This document shows, piece by piece, positions 50,942 to 58,965 of a DNA stretch of 64,000 bases. Within the stretch, counting starts at the first letter, position 1, and every line of letters starts with the position of its first letter. Below the pieces are notes generated by a model, which was given only the letters and a program-made list of their open reading frames with translations, searched no databases and had not been told where the DNA came from. The translations under genes were made by a program, and so were the position numbers. Source of the DNA: Thiobacillus denitrificans (lineage in GTDB: Bacteria; Pseudomonadota; Gammaproteobacteria; Burkholderiales; Thiobacillaceae); assembly GCA_002403375.1 (NCBI GenBank), contig DHHQ01000017.1:128908-192907 (forward strand), given 5' to 3'.

Positions 50942-51214
50942 CCACTTTGTGCATGCCAGATCCCATGCGGCTTGCGGCCGGATGGGGGCGGCCGGGCGCG
51001 TGCCGCCGCGAGGGTTTTTCATCACGATAAAAGTAGTTTTTTGTATTAAATTCGCAGGAATCCGCGCGTCTGCGCGAAAAATTCCCGACTTGCACGCCGG
51101 CGAGCGCCAGGTTTCGCGCCGCGCGGCGGCCAGCGCCGCCGGCGGGATCGTGCGCGCCAGCGCGATCGCCCGGGCGCGCAGCGCGGCGCCGAACCGCCCG
51201 GCACCGGACCGCGT

Positions 51215-52093
51215 TCAGTTCAGCGCGAACGCCAGCACCACGGGCATCACCGCGAGCGCGGCGAGGTTGCCGAGCAGCACGATCGACGCCACGCGCTCGG
51301 GCTCCTGGCGGTACTGCTCGGCCATCAGGTAGTTGAGCACCGCGGGCGGCAGCGCGCCGAACACCAGCAGGATCGACTGCTGCACCGGGTCGAGCCCGAG
51401 GAAGGGCGTGACCAGCAGCACCATGACGATGCCGGTCGCGGGCGAGACGATGCCGCTCGCCAGGCCGATGTGCCAGTCGCGGAACGAGACCTGGTTGAGC
51501 CGCACGCCGAGCGCGAACAGCAGCATCGGGATCGACGCGTCGCCGACCATCTTGATCGCGGTGTAGAGCGCGTCGGGCAGCACGGTGCCGGACAGGCTCA
51601 CCGCGACGCCGGCAACGGTCGCCGCCATCACCGGCGTCTTCAGGAGCTGCAGCAGGCGCATGCGGTGGGCGAGCAGGTAGGGGCCCAGCGAGAAGTGCAG
51701 CACCATCTCGACGAGGAACAGGATGATCGCCGCGCCGAGCGCCGCCTCGCCGAACGCGAGCACGATGAGCGGAATGCCCATGTTGCCGGAGTTGTTGAAC
51801 ATCATCGGCGGCACGAAGGTCCTGGCGTCGACCTTGAGCAGGCGCGCCACCGGCCACGCGAGCAGCCCCGAGCCGAGGATCACCGCCGCGCCGCCGACGG
51901 CGAGCTGCCAGTAGTTCGCGAAGTCGAAGTCCTTCGAGGCGAGCGCGGCGAACACCAGCGCCGGCACCAGCACGTCCATGCTGATCTGGTTGGTGACGCC
52001 GATGTCGGGGCGCTTGACGCGGCCGTACCACCAGCCGATGCCGATGACGGCGAACACCGGGAAGACGATGGAGAGGATGCGCAGCGCGAGCAT
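51215..52093 (-). CDS. AEC-family (auxin efflux carrier-like) transporter
   Basis: A 292-residue membrane protein with about ten helices in two repeats typical of the AEC family: LSIVFPVFAVIGIGWWYG, DVLVPALVFAALAS, FNNSGNMGIPLIVLAFGEAALGAAIILF (the NxGN motif), then LFALGVRLNQVSF and the C-terminal repeat LLVFGALPPAVLNYLMAEQY. Such carriers export organic anions or amino-acid-like compounds; the substrate is not predictable. ATG 52093 lies 18 bases past the stop of the ChrB-type gene, so it may be co-transcribed with the chromate set. Confidence 0.88.
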   Translation of the reverse strand: MLALRILSIVFPVFAVIGIGWWYGRVKRPDIGVTNQISMDVLVPALVFAALASKDFDFANYWQLAVGGAAVILGSGLLAWPVARLLKVDARTFVPPMMFNNSGNMGIPLIVLAFGEAALGAAIILFLVEMVLHFSLGPYLLAHRMRLLQLLKTPVMAATVAGVAVSLSGTVLPDALYTAIKMVGDASIPMLLFALGVRLNQVSFRDWHIGLASGIVSPATGIVMVLLVTPFLGLDPVQQSILLVFGALPPAVLNYLMAEQYRQEPERVASIVLLGNLAALAVMPVVLAFALN

Positions 52094-52110
52094 CGCGAGC
52101 GGCGGAGCGT

Positions 52111-52566
52111 TTACGTCCCGGCGGCTTGCGTAGGGTGCGCCTCGCCGTGCGCGTGCTTCAGCCAGGCGTAGTAGGCGTCGTACATCACCATGCCCTGTTG
52201 CAGCATCGCGTGGTCGTCCGAATACATGGCAGACAGGCCGAGCGACTGCGCGAGCAGGCCGGCGCACTGCGGCGCGAGGTCGAGCCGGCCTGTATCGGCG
52301 CCGCGGACGATGACGGCGAGCTGCTGCAGCGCCGGGTCGGTCAGCCCGTGCAGCCGCAGGAACGCGTCGAAGCTGCACAGTTCGCCGACGTGGCCGTGCT
52401 CGACGCCTGGGATGTCGTAGGGAATCGCGCCGGTCTCCGCGGCGACCTCAAGCACCTGCTCGGCCGGCACGTAGAGGAATTCGGCCTCGGGGTCGATGAA
52501 GCGCGCGACCAGCCACGGGCAGGCGATGCGGTCGATCTTCGGCCGCGCGCGGGTCACCCATTTCAT
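52111..52566 (-). CDS. chrB: Stand-alone ChrB C-terminal domain protein
   Basis: A 151-residue protein that matches only the C-terminal domain of ChrB: VTRARPKIDRIACPWLVARFIDPEAEFLYVPAEQV, then EHGHVGELCSFDAFLRLHGL. Full ChrB has an additional N-terminal domain, absent here. ChrB C-terminal domains are linked to chromate-responsive control and stress in operons with chrA. It overlaps the rhodanese gene by four bases and lies in the operon chrA, rhodanese, chrB. Confidence 0.85.
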   Translation of the reverse strand: MKWVTRARPKIDRIACPWLVARFIDPEAEFLYVPAEQVLEVAAETGAIPYDIPGVEHGHVGELCSFDAFLRLHGLTDPALQQLAVIVRGADTGRLDLAPQCAGLLAQSLGLSAMYSDDHAMLQQGMVMYDAYYAWLKHAHGEAHPTQAAGT

Positions 52567-52937
52567 TTTTTCGCCACCTTGCCGCCCGCCGCCTTGTAGG
52601 CTTCGAGGCCGCCCTCGATGTAGCGCGCCTTCACCCCCGCGGCCTGCAGGCGGTCGACCACGCTGTTCGAAACTGCGCCGCCGCGCACGCAGTAGACCAC
52701 CACGTCGAGCGTGAGTGGCACAGCGCCGATCCAGGCGTCGATCTTCTCCGGGTTTTTCCACAGTGCGCCGGGAATGGTTTCGCTGGACCCGGCGTAATCG
52801 GCCTCGCGCCGCACGTCGAAGACCAGCGCGGTGTCGGGGTCGACCTTGGCGGGCTTGATGGTGCGCGCGAGTTCGTCGCACTTCTCGCTGGGGGTGGCGC
52901 AGCCGCAGCGCTTCGGTGCCTGGGTGTCGTTTTCCAT
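52563..52937 (-). CDS. Rhodanese-like sulfurtransferase of the chromate operon
   Basis: A 124-residue single rhodanese domain (about residues 25-124). The active-site loop is VVVYCVRGGAVSNSVV with the persulfide Cys, and the CH2-type motifs are LVFDVRREADY and KARYIEGGLEAYKAAGG. The N-terminus carries a small Cys cluster (RCGCATPSEKCDEL), unusual for a plain rhodanese and possibly a metal or redox site. It lies nine bases after chrA and overlaps chrB. A role in oxyanion or sulfur handling within a chromate operon is inferred from the neighbours. Confidence 0.85.
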   Translation of the reverse strand: MENDTQAPKRCGCATPSEKCDELARTIKPAKVDPDTALVFDVRREADYAGSSETIPGALWKNPEKIDAWIGAVPLTLDVVVYCVRGGAVSNSVVDRLQAAGVKARYIEGGLEAYKAAGGKVAKK

Positions 52938-52945
52938 GGGGGTCC

Positions 52946-54331
52946 TCACATCACGAACGAATAAGCCAGCCCTGCGAGGGCGCACGCGCCGATGACCTTC
53001 ATGATGTCGGCCCGGAATTTCCACAGGGCGACGAAGGCGGCGACCGCGACGATCAGCGCGAACCCGTCGAAGCCGCCGGCGAACGGCGCGTCGGCGGTTC
53101 CCTGCGGCCAGAAGCTGTGCCAGGCGAAGAATACCGCGAGGTTGACGATGACGCCGACCACCGCGGCGGTGATGCCGGTCAGCGGCGCGGTGAAGCGGAG
53201 CTCGCCGCGGGTCGCCTCGACCAGCGGCGCGCCGACGAGAATGAACAGGAAGGACGGCAGGAAGGTGAAGAAGGTCGCCACCGCCGCGCCGGCGAGGCCG
53301 GCCGCGACGGGGTTCGCCAGCACCTCCTTGGCGACGCCGCCGAGGTAGCCGACCCAGGTGACGACCATGATGAGCGGCCCCGGGGTCGCCTCGCCGAGCG
53401 CGAGGCCGTCCATCATCTGCGGGCCGCTCAGCCACTGGTAATGCTCGACCCCGCCCTGGTAGACGTAGGGCAGCACGGCGTAGGCGCCGCCGATGGTGAG
53501 GAAGGCCGCCCGGGTGAAGAAATCGCCCATGTGGAAGAGGTCGGGGACGCCGCGGATCGCCGCCATCGCCGCGAACCAGATCAGCACGAAGGCGGTCAGC
53601 TTGAGCCCCAGCCTGCGCCAGGTGAAGCGCGCGTGGGCGGGGGGCGGGGTGTCGTCGTCGATCAGCGCAGGGCCGTACTTGCGCGCGCTGGCGCCGTGGC
53701 CGCCGCCCGCCGCGAAGCGGTGCGGGGCGAGCCTGCCGCCGATCGCGCCGAGCACGCCCGCCGCCAGCACGATCCACGGAAAGCCGATATCGAAGACGAA
53801 GATGCCGACGAAGGCGAGCGCCGCCATCCCCCACAGCACAATGTTCTTCAGCGCGCGGCTGCCGATGCGCCACGCCGCGAACAGCACGATCGCGACCACC
53901 GCCGGCTTGATGCCGTAGAACACGCCCTGCACCCACGGCAGGGTGCCATACGCGAGGTAGAGGCCGGCGAGCAGCGACAGCAGCAGGAATGCGGGCAGGA
54001 CGAACAGCACGCCGGCGATGACGCCGCCCCTGACGCCGTGCATCAGCCACGCGATGTAGATCGCCAGCTGGGTCGCCTCGGGGCCGGGCAGCAGCATGCA
54101 GTAGTTGAGCGCGTGCAGGTAGCGGTGCTCGGAGATCCAGCGGCGCTTCTCGACCAGCTCCTGGTGCATCATCGAAATCTGCCCGGCGGGGCCGCCGAAG
54201 CTGATGAAGCCGAGCTTGAGCCAGTAGCGGAACGAGGCGCCGAGGGTGACGGGGGCGGGAGGCGAGGCGGGGGCGGTGTCCAAGAGAGAGGCTCCAAGTT
54301 GAATGGATGAAACCAGGCTTGGACGGGACAC
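52946..54331 (-). CDS. chrA: Chromate efflux transporter ChrA
   Basis: A 461-residue membrane protein with two homologous halves of the CHR family. The first half opens GASFRYWLKLGFISFGGPAGQISMMHQELVEKRRW (FGGPxGxxxxMH) and has LNYCMLLPGPEATQLAIYIAW (PGP motif); the second has AFLTIGGAYAVLPYV and DGLALGEATPGPLIMVVTWVGYLGG. It exports chromate in exchange for or driven by the membrane potential. The N-terminal 20 residues before ASPPAP are variable, so the start is uncertain. First gene of the operon chrA, rhodanese, chrB (and perhaps the AEC gene). Confidence 0.9.
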   Translation of the reverse strand: MSRPSLVSSIQLGASLLDTAPASPPAPVTLGASFRYWLKLGFISFGGPAGQISMMHQELVEKRRWISEHRYLHALNYCMLLPGPEATQLAIYIAWLMHGVRGGVIAGVLFVLPAFLLLSLLAGLYLAYGTLPWVQGVFYGIKPAVVAIVLFAAWRIGSRALKNIVLWGMAALAFVGIFVFDIGFPWIVLAAGVLGAIGGRLAPHRFAAGGGHGASARKYGPALIDDDTPPPAHARFTWRRLGLKLTAFVLIWFAAMAAIRGVPDLFHMGDFFTRAAFLTIGGAYAVLPYVYQGGVEHYQWLSGPQMMDGLALGEATPGPLIMVVTWVGYLGGVAKEVLANPVAAGLAGAAVATFFTFLPSFLFILVGAPLVEATRGELRFTAPLTGITAAVVGVIVNLAVFFAWHSFWPQGTADAPFAGGFDGFALIVAVAAFVALWKFRADIMKVIGACALAGLAYSFVM

Positions 54332-54453
54332 CGTCTTGAGGCGGGCACGCGCCCGATCGCCGGGGGCTGGAAATCCCCGACGGGCCCGATTATCGGCACT
54401 GCGCTCCTGGCGCGCAACCGCATAGGCATGCGCCTCGCGTGGTTTTTATCATT

Positions 54454-54469
54454 ACCATTAATGAATGGT
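54454..54469. promoter_or_regulatory. Palindromic site upstream of sbtA
   Basis: ACCATTAATGAATGGT is nearly a perfect palindrome, built of CCATT and AATGG half-sites like those in the cbbR-csoS2 gap. It sits about 90 bases before sbtA in an AT-rich stretch (54447-54506) that otherwise has no gene; a CbbR-type regulator is a likely binder. The rest of 54332-54555 shows nothing else. Confidence 0.55.
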
Positions 54470-54555
54470 TCGCATAAGGAATAGATATTGTTTCTTATCG
54501 ATTGCGATCCCTAGAATGTGACCGAGCTCCCGTGTGCAACCCGCCGAGGCCCGCC

Positions 54556-55530
54556 ATGTTCAGTCTCTCCAACATGCTGATCCCTGCAATCCTGTTCTTC
54601 GCGCTGGGCTTCCTCGCGCAGCTGATTCGCTCGGATCTGAAGTTCCCCCCTGATCTTGCCAAGGCCCTGTCGATCTACCTGCTCGTCGCGATCGGCCTGC
54701 ACGGCGGCATCGAACTCGCCAAGATCGACGCCGCCGGCGCGCTGAGCGCCGTGGCCGCGGCGCTCGGGCTGGGCTTCGGGCTGCCGGTCATCGCCTATGC
54801 GATCCTGGTCTGGGCGGTTCGGCTCGATCGCCTCAACGCCGCCGCGATCTCGGCGCACTACGGCTCGGTCAGCGCCGGCACCTTCGTCACCGCGATCGCC
54901 TTTCTCGATTCGCTGAAGGTTTCCCACGAAAGCTACCCGGTGATCATGCTGGCTATCATGGAGTCGCCCGCCATCATCATCGGCCTGGTGCTGGCGAACA
55001 TGGCGCGCAAGGGGCAGGGCAACGGGCACCAGAAGCGGGTCAGCCGCGAGCTCGTGCACGATGCCTTCACCAACGGCAGCGTGGTGCTGCTGCTCGGCAG
55101 CATGCTGCTCGGCGCCATCGCCCAGCCCGCCGCCCTGGACAAGATCATGCCGTTCTACGACATGATGTTCATGGGCGTGCTGAGCCTGTTCCTGCTGGAC
55201 ATGGGGATGGAGGCGGCTCGCCGGATCGGCGATTTTCGCAAGGTCGGCCCGTCGCTTCTGGTCTTCGGCGTCACGATGCCGCTGGTCGGGGCGGCGGTGG
55301 GCCTCGCCACGGGGCACTGGCTGCTCGGGTTTGGCGTCGGCGGCACGCTGCTGGTGGCGGTGCTGGCGGCGAGCGCGTCGTATATCGCGGTGCCGCCTGC
55401 CATGCGGCTTGCCGTTCCCGAGGCGAGTCCGGCGTTGTTCCTGACGCTGTCGCTCGGGGTGACCTTTCCCTTCAACGTCATCGTGGGCATTCCCCTGTAC
55501 TTCTGGGCGGCCCAGCGCCTGGCTGGCTGA
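54556..55530 (+). CDS. sbtA: Sodium-dependent bicarbonate transporter SbtA
   Basis: A 324-residue membrane protein with about ten helices matching SbtA. Family segments include LSIYLLVAIGLHGGIELAK (about residues 40-58), SAHYGSVSAGTFVTAIAFLDS (about 99-119), MLAIMESPAIIIGLVLA and SLGVTFPFNVIVGIPLYF near the end. It brings bicarbonate into the cytoplasm to feed carboxysomes encoded just downstream. The start is ATG 54556; an in-frame ATG at 54502 would add 18 residues lacking similarity. It is followed after 15 bases by its PII-like regulator. Confidence 0.92.
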   Translation: MFSLSNMLIPAILFFALGFLAQLIRSDLKFPPDLAKALSIYLLVAIGLHGGIELAKIDAAGALSAVAAALGLGFGLPVIAYAILVWAVRLDRLNAAAISAHYGSVSAGTFVTAIAFLDSLKVSHESYPVIMLAIMESPAIIIGLVLANMARKGQGNGHQKRVSRELVHDAFTNGSVVLLLGSMLLGAIAQPAALDKIMPFYDMMFMGVLSLFLLDMGMEAARRIGDFRKVGPSLLVFGVTMPLVGAAVGLATGHWLLGFGVGGTLLVAVLAASASYIAVPPAMRLAVPEASPALFLTLSLGVTFPFNVIVGIPLYFWAAQRLAG

Positions 55531-55545
55531 GCCCGAGGAGCCATC

Positions 55546-55839
55546 ATGAAACCGGTCAAACGCATCGAAATCGTCATCGAGGAAATCGAGCTCGAGAATG
55601 TCATCAGCGAGCTCGATCGCATCGGCGTCGTGGGCTACACCATCGTGCCGCGCGCCGGCGGGCGCGGCGAGCGCGGGGTGCGCTCCGAAACCGTGCAGGG
55701 CCTGGGCAATGTGCTCATGACCATCGCCTGCGACGAGCGGCAGGCGGCCGCCGTGATCGACGCGATCCGCCCCATCCTCAAGCGCTACGGCGGCATCTGC
55801 CTGGTGTCGGACGCCATGTGGGTGATCCACGACTCATGA
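55546..55839 (+). CDS. sbtB: PII-like bicarbonate-transport regulator SbtB
   Basis: A 97-residue PII-type trimer-forming protein: KPVKRIEIVIEEIELENVISELDRIGVVGYTIVPRAGGRGERGVRSE (T-loop) and NVLMTIACDERQAAAVIDAIRPILKRYGGICLVSDAMWV. SbtB binds adenine nucleotides and closes SbtA. The short C-terminal CGPxGC-type redox loop of many cyanobacterial SbtB proteins is not present. It forms a two-gene operon with sbtA; its end overlaps the end of cbbR on the other strand by six bases. Confidence 0.9.
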   Translation: MKPVKRIEIVIEEIELENVISELDRIGVVGYTIVPRAGGRGERGVRSETVQGLGNVLMTIACDERQAAAVIDAIRPILKRYGGICLVSDAMWVIHDS

Positions 55840-56784
55840 GCGGGTGACCCGGCGCTTGCTGCGCGTCGCCGGCCGCGGCTGCGGCAGGGTGATCACGCGG
55901 CCCGCCTCGTTCAGCACGAATTCGTGGAACGCCTGCGCGATCGGCGACAGCCGCTTGCCGCTGCGGTGCACCAGATACCACTCCTTCATGATCGGAAAGC
56001 CTTCCACGCTGAGGATGGCGATGCGGTCGAGCGCCAGCTCGAACTCCAGCGTGTGCAGCGACACGATGCCGAGCCCGAGGCCAGCCATCACGGCGTGCTT
56101 GATCGCCTCGTTGCGGCTCATCTCCATCGACGTGTTGAGCCTGGTTCCGCGTTGCTTGAAGAAGTTCTCCACCGCGTTGCGCGTGCCCGAGCCGCGCTCG
56201 CGCAGGATGAAGGTCTCCTCCTCAAGCCGGCTGAGCGGGATGCGGCTCATCTGCGCCAGCGGATGGTCCGGGCGCGCGGTGATCACCAGCGGGTTCTGCA
56301 TGAAGGCCTGGGCGACCAGGTCGATGTTGTCCGGCGGCGTGCCCATGATGACCATGTCCGGAATGTTTTCCTGCAGCTGCACCACCAGCTCCTCGCGGTT
56401 GGCGACCTCCAGGTGCACCTGGGTGCCGGGGTGGTGCTTGACGAACTCCGCCAGCAGATAGGGCGCGAAGTACTTGCCGGTGCTGGTCACCGTCAGCGAC
56501 AGCGTTCCGCGCGTCACCCCCTTCATGTCGTCGAGCACCGATTCGATGTCGCGAAACTGCTGCGCGATGTTGCGGCTGAAGGCGTAGACCTCGCGGCCCG
56601 CCTCGGTCAGGAAGATCTTCTTGCCCATCTGTTCGAACAGCGGCAGGCCGACTTCCTCCTCCAGCTGCTTGATCTGGGTGGAGACCGCGGGCTGGGTGAG
56701 GTGCAGCTCCTCGGACGCGCGGGTGAAGCTGGAATTGCGCGCGACGGCTTCCAGCAGCCGCAACTGGCGGAACGTGACATTCAT
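55834..56784 (-). CDS. cbbR: LysR-type regulator, CbbR-like
   Basis: A 316-residue LysR regulator. The winged-helix is FRQLRLLEAVARNSSFTRASEELHLTQPAVSTQIKQLEEEVGLPLFEQMGKKIFLTEAG (about residues 5-62), followed by an effector domain with GTLSLTVTSTGKYFAPYLLAEF and RERGSGTRNAVENFF typical of CbbR, which senses Calvin-cycle intermediates or NADPH. It is divergent from csoS2 and next to sbtAB, and so is the probable controller of both. The start is ATG 56784; the open frame extends to 56841 without similarity. Confidence 0.9.
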   Translation of the reverse strand: MNVTFRQLRLLEAVARNSSFTRASEELHLTQPAVSTQIKQLEEEVGLPLFEQMGKKIFLTEAGREVYAFSRNIAQQFRDIESVLDDMKGVTRGTLSLTVTSTGKYFAPYLLAEFVKHHPGTQVHLEVANREELVVQLQENIPDMVIMGTPPDNIDLVAQAFMQNPLVITARPDHPLAQMSRIPLSRLEEETFILRERGSGTRNAVENFFKQRGTRLNTSMEMSRNEAIKHAVMAGLGLGIVSLHTLEFELALDRIAILSVEGFPIMKEWYLVHRSGKRLSPIAQAFHEFVLNEAGRVITLPQPRPATRSKRRVTRS

Positions 56785-56815
56785 GGCCGATCTCCCTTCT
56801 GCGTGGATGGATTTG

Positions 56816-56870
56816 CCATTCACTCGAGTGAATGGAAACAATAAATATTATTCATTATAAATTATGAAAT
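56816..56870. promoter_or_regulatory. Divergent cbbR-csoS2 control region
   Basis: A perfect 20-base palindrome CCATTCACTCGAGTGAATGG (56816-56835) is followed by an AT-rich inverted repeat TTCAT-N8-ATGAA near 56850-56868. Both are between cbbR and csoS2 and have the CATT/AATG half-sites also seen before sbtA. LysR regulators bind such paired sites, so this is the likely CbbR operator. Confidence 0.7.
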
Positions 56871-56952
56871 TGCCCCCGTATATTTCAACTCAAGCGCGGG
56901 ATCAATGCGCGCCCGACCCAACGATCAACTGCTGAAGCAAAGGAATGCATCC

Positions 56953-58938
56953 ATGAGCGAAGCGACTGCAAGCACCACCGAAGCGCGGCTGAGCGGAAGA
57001 GAAGCGGCGATCGCCCGCCGCCAGGCGCTCTCCCAGTTCGGCAAGAAGGCGCTGCCCGGCACCGGCAGCCCTGCGACCGCCAGTGCCACCGAGACGCGCC
57101 TCGCCGCGCGCACCGAAAACGCCGCACCCGCACCGGCCGCCCCCCGGCCCGCCGCCGAGCCCGAAGCCGCGAGCTGTGGCTGCCAGCACGCCGCGGCCTC
57201 GGAAACCCGCGTGGAATATGCGCGTCCGGTGTTCACGCCGGAACCGGTCTCGGCCGCGCGCCAGCGCCGCATCGAGCAGTCGCAGAAAGGCCGCGGCGAC
57301 GCGCCGCCCTGCCGCCCGTGCGGCCGCGTGCGCCCCGAGCCGCAGAAGGTGGAGCTCGGCACCACGTTGTCCGGCAGCACGGTGACCGGCAACCAGGTCG
57401 AGCGCACCCACCGGGTGACCGGCAACGAGTCCGGCAGCTGCCGCACCATCACCGGCACCGAATATATCGGCGCCGAGCAGTACGGCGACCTGTGCGGGAT
57501 CCTGCCCGAGCCCGCTCCCGCCAAGGTGAGCGCCAGCAGCACCAGCCGCGGCCGCCGCGTGACCGGCGCCGAGGTGGGCCGCAGCAGCAAGGTGACCGGT
57601 GGCGAATCCGGCACCTGCAAGCGCGTGACGGGGACCGAATACCTCGCCGCCGAGCAGGCGAGCGAGTTCTGCGCCACTGCGCTGGAGCCGCATCCCGAGA
57701 AGGCCGCCATGGGCATGACCGCACGGCAGAACCCGATCAGCGGCAACGACCTCGCCCGCGCGTCGCGGGTGACCGGCGGCGAGACCGGCGCGACCCGCGC
57801 CATCACCGGCAGCGCCTACGCCGACCCCTCCGCCCTGCGCCAGGCGCCGGGAGACGCGCCAAAAAAGGTGGAAACCCGTCACACGAGCGCTGGCAGCGCG
57901 GTGAGCGGCACCCAACTGGGTCGCTCGTCGAAAGTTACCGGCGATGAGCCCGGCGGCTGCAAGCGTGTGACGGGTTCCGACTACGTGAGCGCCGAGGAAT
58001 TCGTGTCCTTTTGCCGCGCCGAGCCGTACCAGTCGCCGGCCAAGGTGGGCGTGTCGCGCACCCTGCACGGCCAGGACGTGTCGGGGACCCAGGTCGGACG
58101 ATCGGCCCGGGTGACCGGCGACGAGTACGGCGCCTGCAAGCCGGTCACCGGCACCTCCTATATCGGGGCCGACCAGTACGCGGAATTCTGCGCGGAGCGC
58201 ACCGCCGCCGAGGCGATCAGCCGCGCCCGTCTCGGTCGCAGCCCGGATCTGACGGGCATCCAGCCCGGCCCGGACAGCAAGATGACGGGCAACGAGCGCG
58301 GGGAATGCCAGCCGGTGAGCGGCACGCCCTACCTGGGCGAGGCGCAGCAGGCAGCCGCCTGCGGCACCCGGCCGATGGCGATGCACAGCCGCAGCCGCGG
58401 CCCCGAGGGCGCCACGCCGAGCGCCGCCGTCACCGGCAACGCGATGGATGCCCAGGCCGGTCGCCAGGCGGGAGATTTCTCGGTGAGCTCGCCCGCACGT
58501 GCGGCGCTGGCCAGCGAAGCCCGGCGCGTCACCGGCAGCGCCTACGGCGGCAGCGGCCGCATCACCGGATCGCTTGCGCGCGCCACCGGCCTGGTGTCCG
58601 GCACCCCCGAGTTCCGCTACCGCGAGGAGGCGGGCGCCGCGGCGATGCCGCAGCCGGCCGCGATCGAAACGACGCCCGAGCGCATCACCGGCGAAGGCCG
58701 CGAGCGCAGCATCACCGGCGACGCCTGGGATCGCAGCGGCCGCATCACCGGCACCGAAGGCCACTCCGCGACGCGTCGCAACCCGACGCAGCGCGGCGAT
58801 CCGCGCGGCAACGGCATGAACGCCCGCGCGTTTCGTGAAGTGGAGCATCCGGCGCCGGCGGCGAGCCGCATCACCGGCAGCAGCGGCAACAGCGGGGCAG
58901 GTGCGACCGTGACCCTCTCCGGCGGCGCGCGCGGCTGA
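56953..58938 (+). CDS. csoS2: Alpha-carboxysome scaffold protein CsoS2
   Basis: A 661-residue disordered scaffold that links RuBisCO to the shell. The N-terminal region carries a basic helix motif (SGREAAIARRQALSQFGKKAL, about residues 14-34) and QRRIEQSQKGRG, which bind RuBisCO. The middle has six repeats built on VTG/ITG triplets with paired cysteines (for example RVTGAEVGRSSKVTGGESGT, then C...FC). The C-terminal part ends in RITGSSGNSGAGATVTLSGG, the shell-anchoring tail of the family. ATG 56953 has AAGGA eight bases before; ATG 56905 is weaker. A -1 frameshift signal lies at 57861. No cbbLS precede it. Confidence 0.95.
   Translation: MSEATASTTEARLSGREAAIARRQALSQFGKKALPGTGSPATASATETRLAARTENAAPAPAAPRPAAEPEAASCGCQHAAASETRVEYARPVFTPEPVSAARQRRIEQSQKGRGDAPPCRPCGRVRPEPQKVELGTTLSGSTVTGNQVERTHRVTGNESGSCRTITGTEYIGAEQYGDLCGILPEPAPAKVSASSTSRGRRVTGAEVGRSSKVTGGESGTCKRVTGTEYLAAEQASEFCATALEPHPEKAAMGMTARQNPISGNDLARASRVTGGETGATRAITGSAYADPSALRQAPGDAPKKVETRHTSAGSAVSGTQLGRSSKVTGDEPGGCKRVTGSDYVSAEEFVSFCRAEPYQSPAKVGVSRTLHGQDVSGTQVGRSARVTGDEYGACKPVTGTSYIGADQYAEFCAERTAAEAISRARLGRSPDLTGIQPGPDSKMTGNERGECQPVSGTPYLGEAQQAAACGTRPMAMHSRSRGPEGATPSAAVTGNAMDAQAGRQAGDFSVSSPARAALASEARRVTGSAYGGSGRITGSLARATGLVSGTPEFRYREEAGAAAMPQPAAIETTPERITGEGRERSITGDAWDRSGRITGTEGHSATRRNPTQRGDPRGNGMNARAFREVEHPAPAASRITGSSGNSGAGATVTLSGGARG
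57861..57908 (+). promoter_or_regulatory. Candidate -1 programmed frameshift signal in csoS2
   Basis: In frame, codons CCA AAA AAG (57859-57867) contain the slippery heptamer A-AAA-AAG. Eight bases later a two-part stem can form: CCG TCAC (57876-57882) with GTGA G CGG (57901-57908), enclosing GCGCT/AGCGC (57887-57899). A -1 shift would add 26 codons and stop at TGA 57945-57947, giving a short CsoS2A of about 331 residues instead of 661. Two CsoS2 forms made this way are known in Halothiobacillus. Confidence 0.75.
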
Positions 58939-58965
58939 GCGAAACGGGACGACGGAGCCATCACG

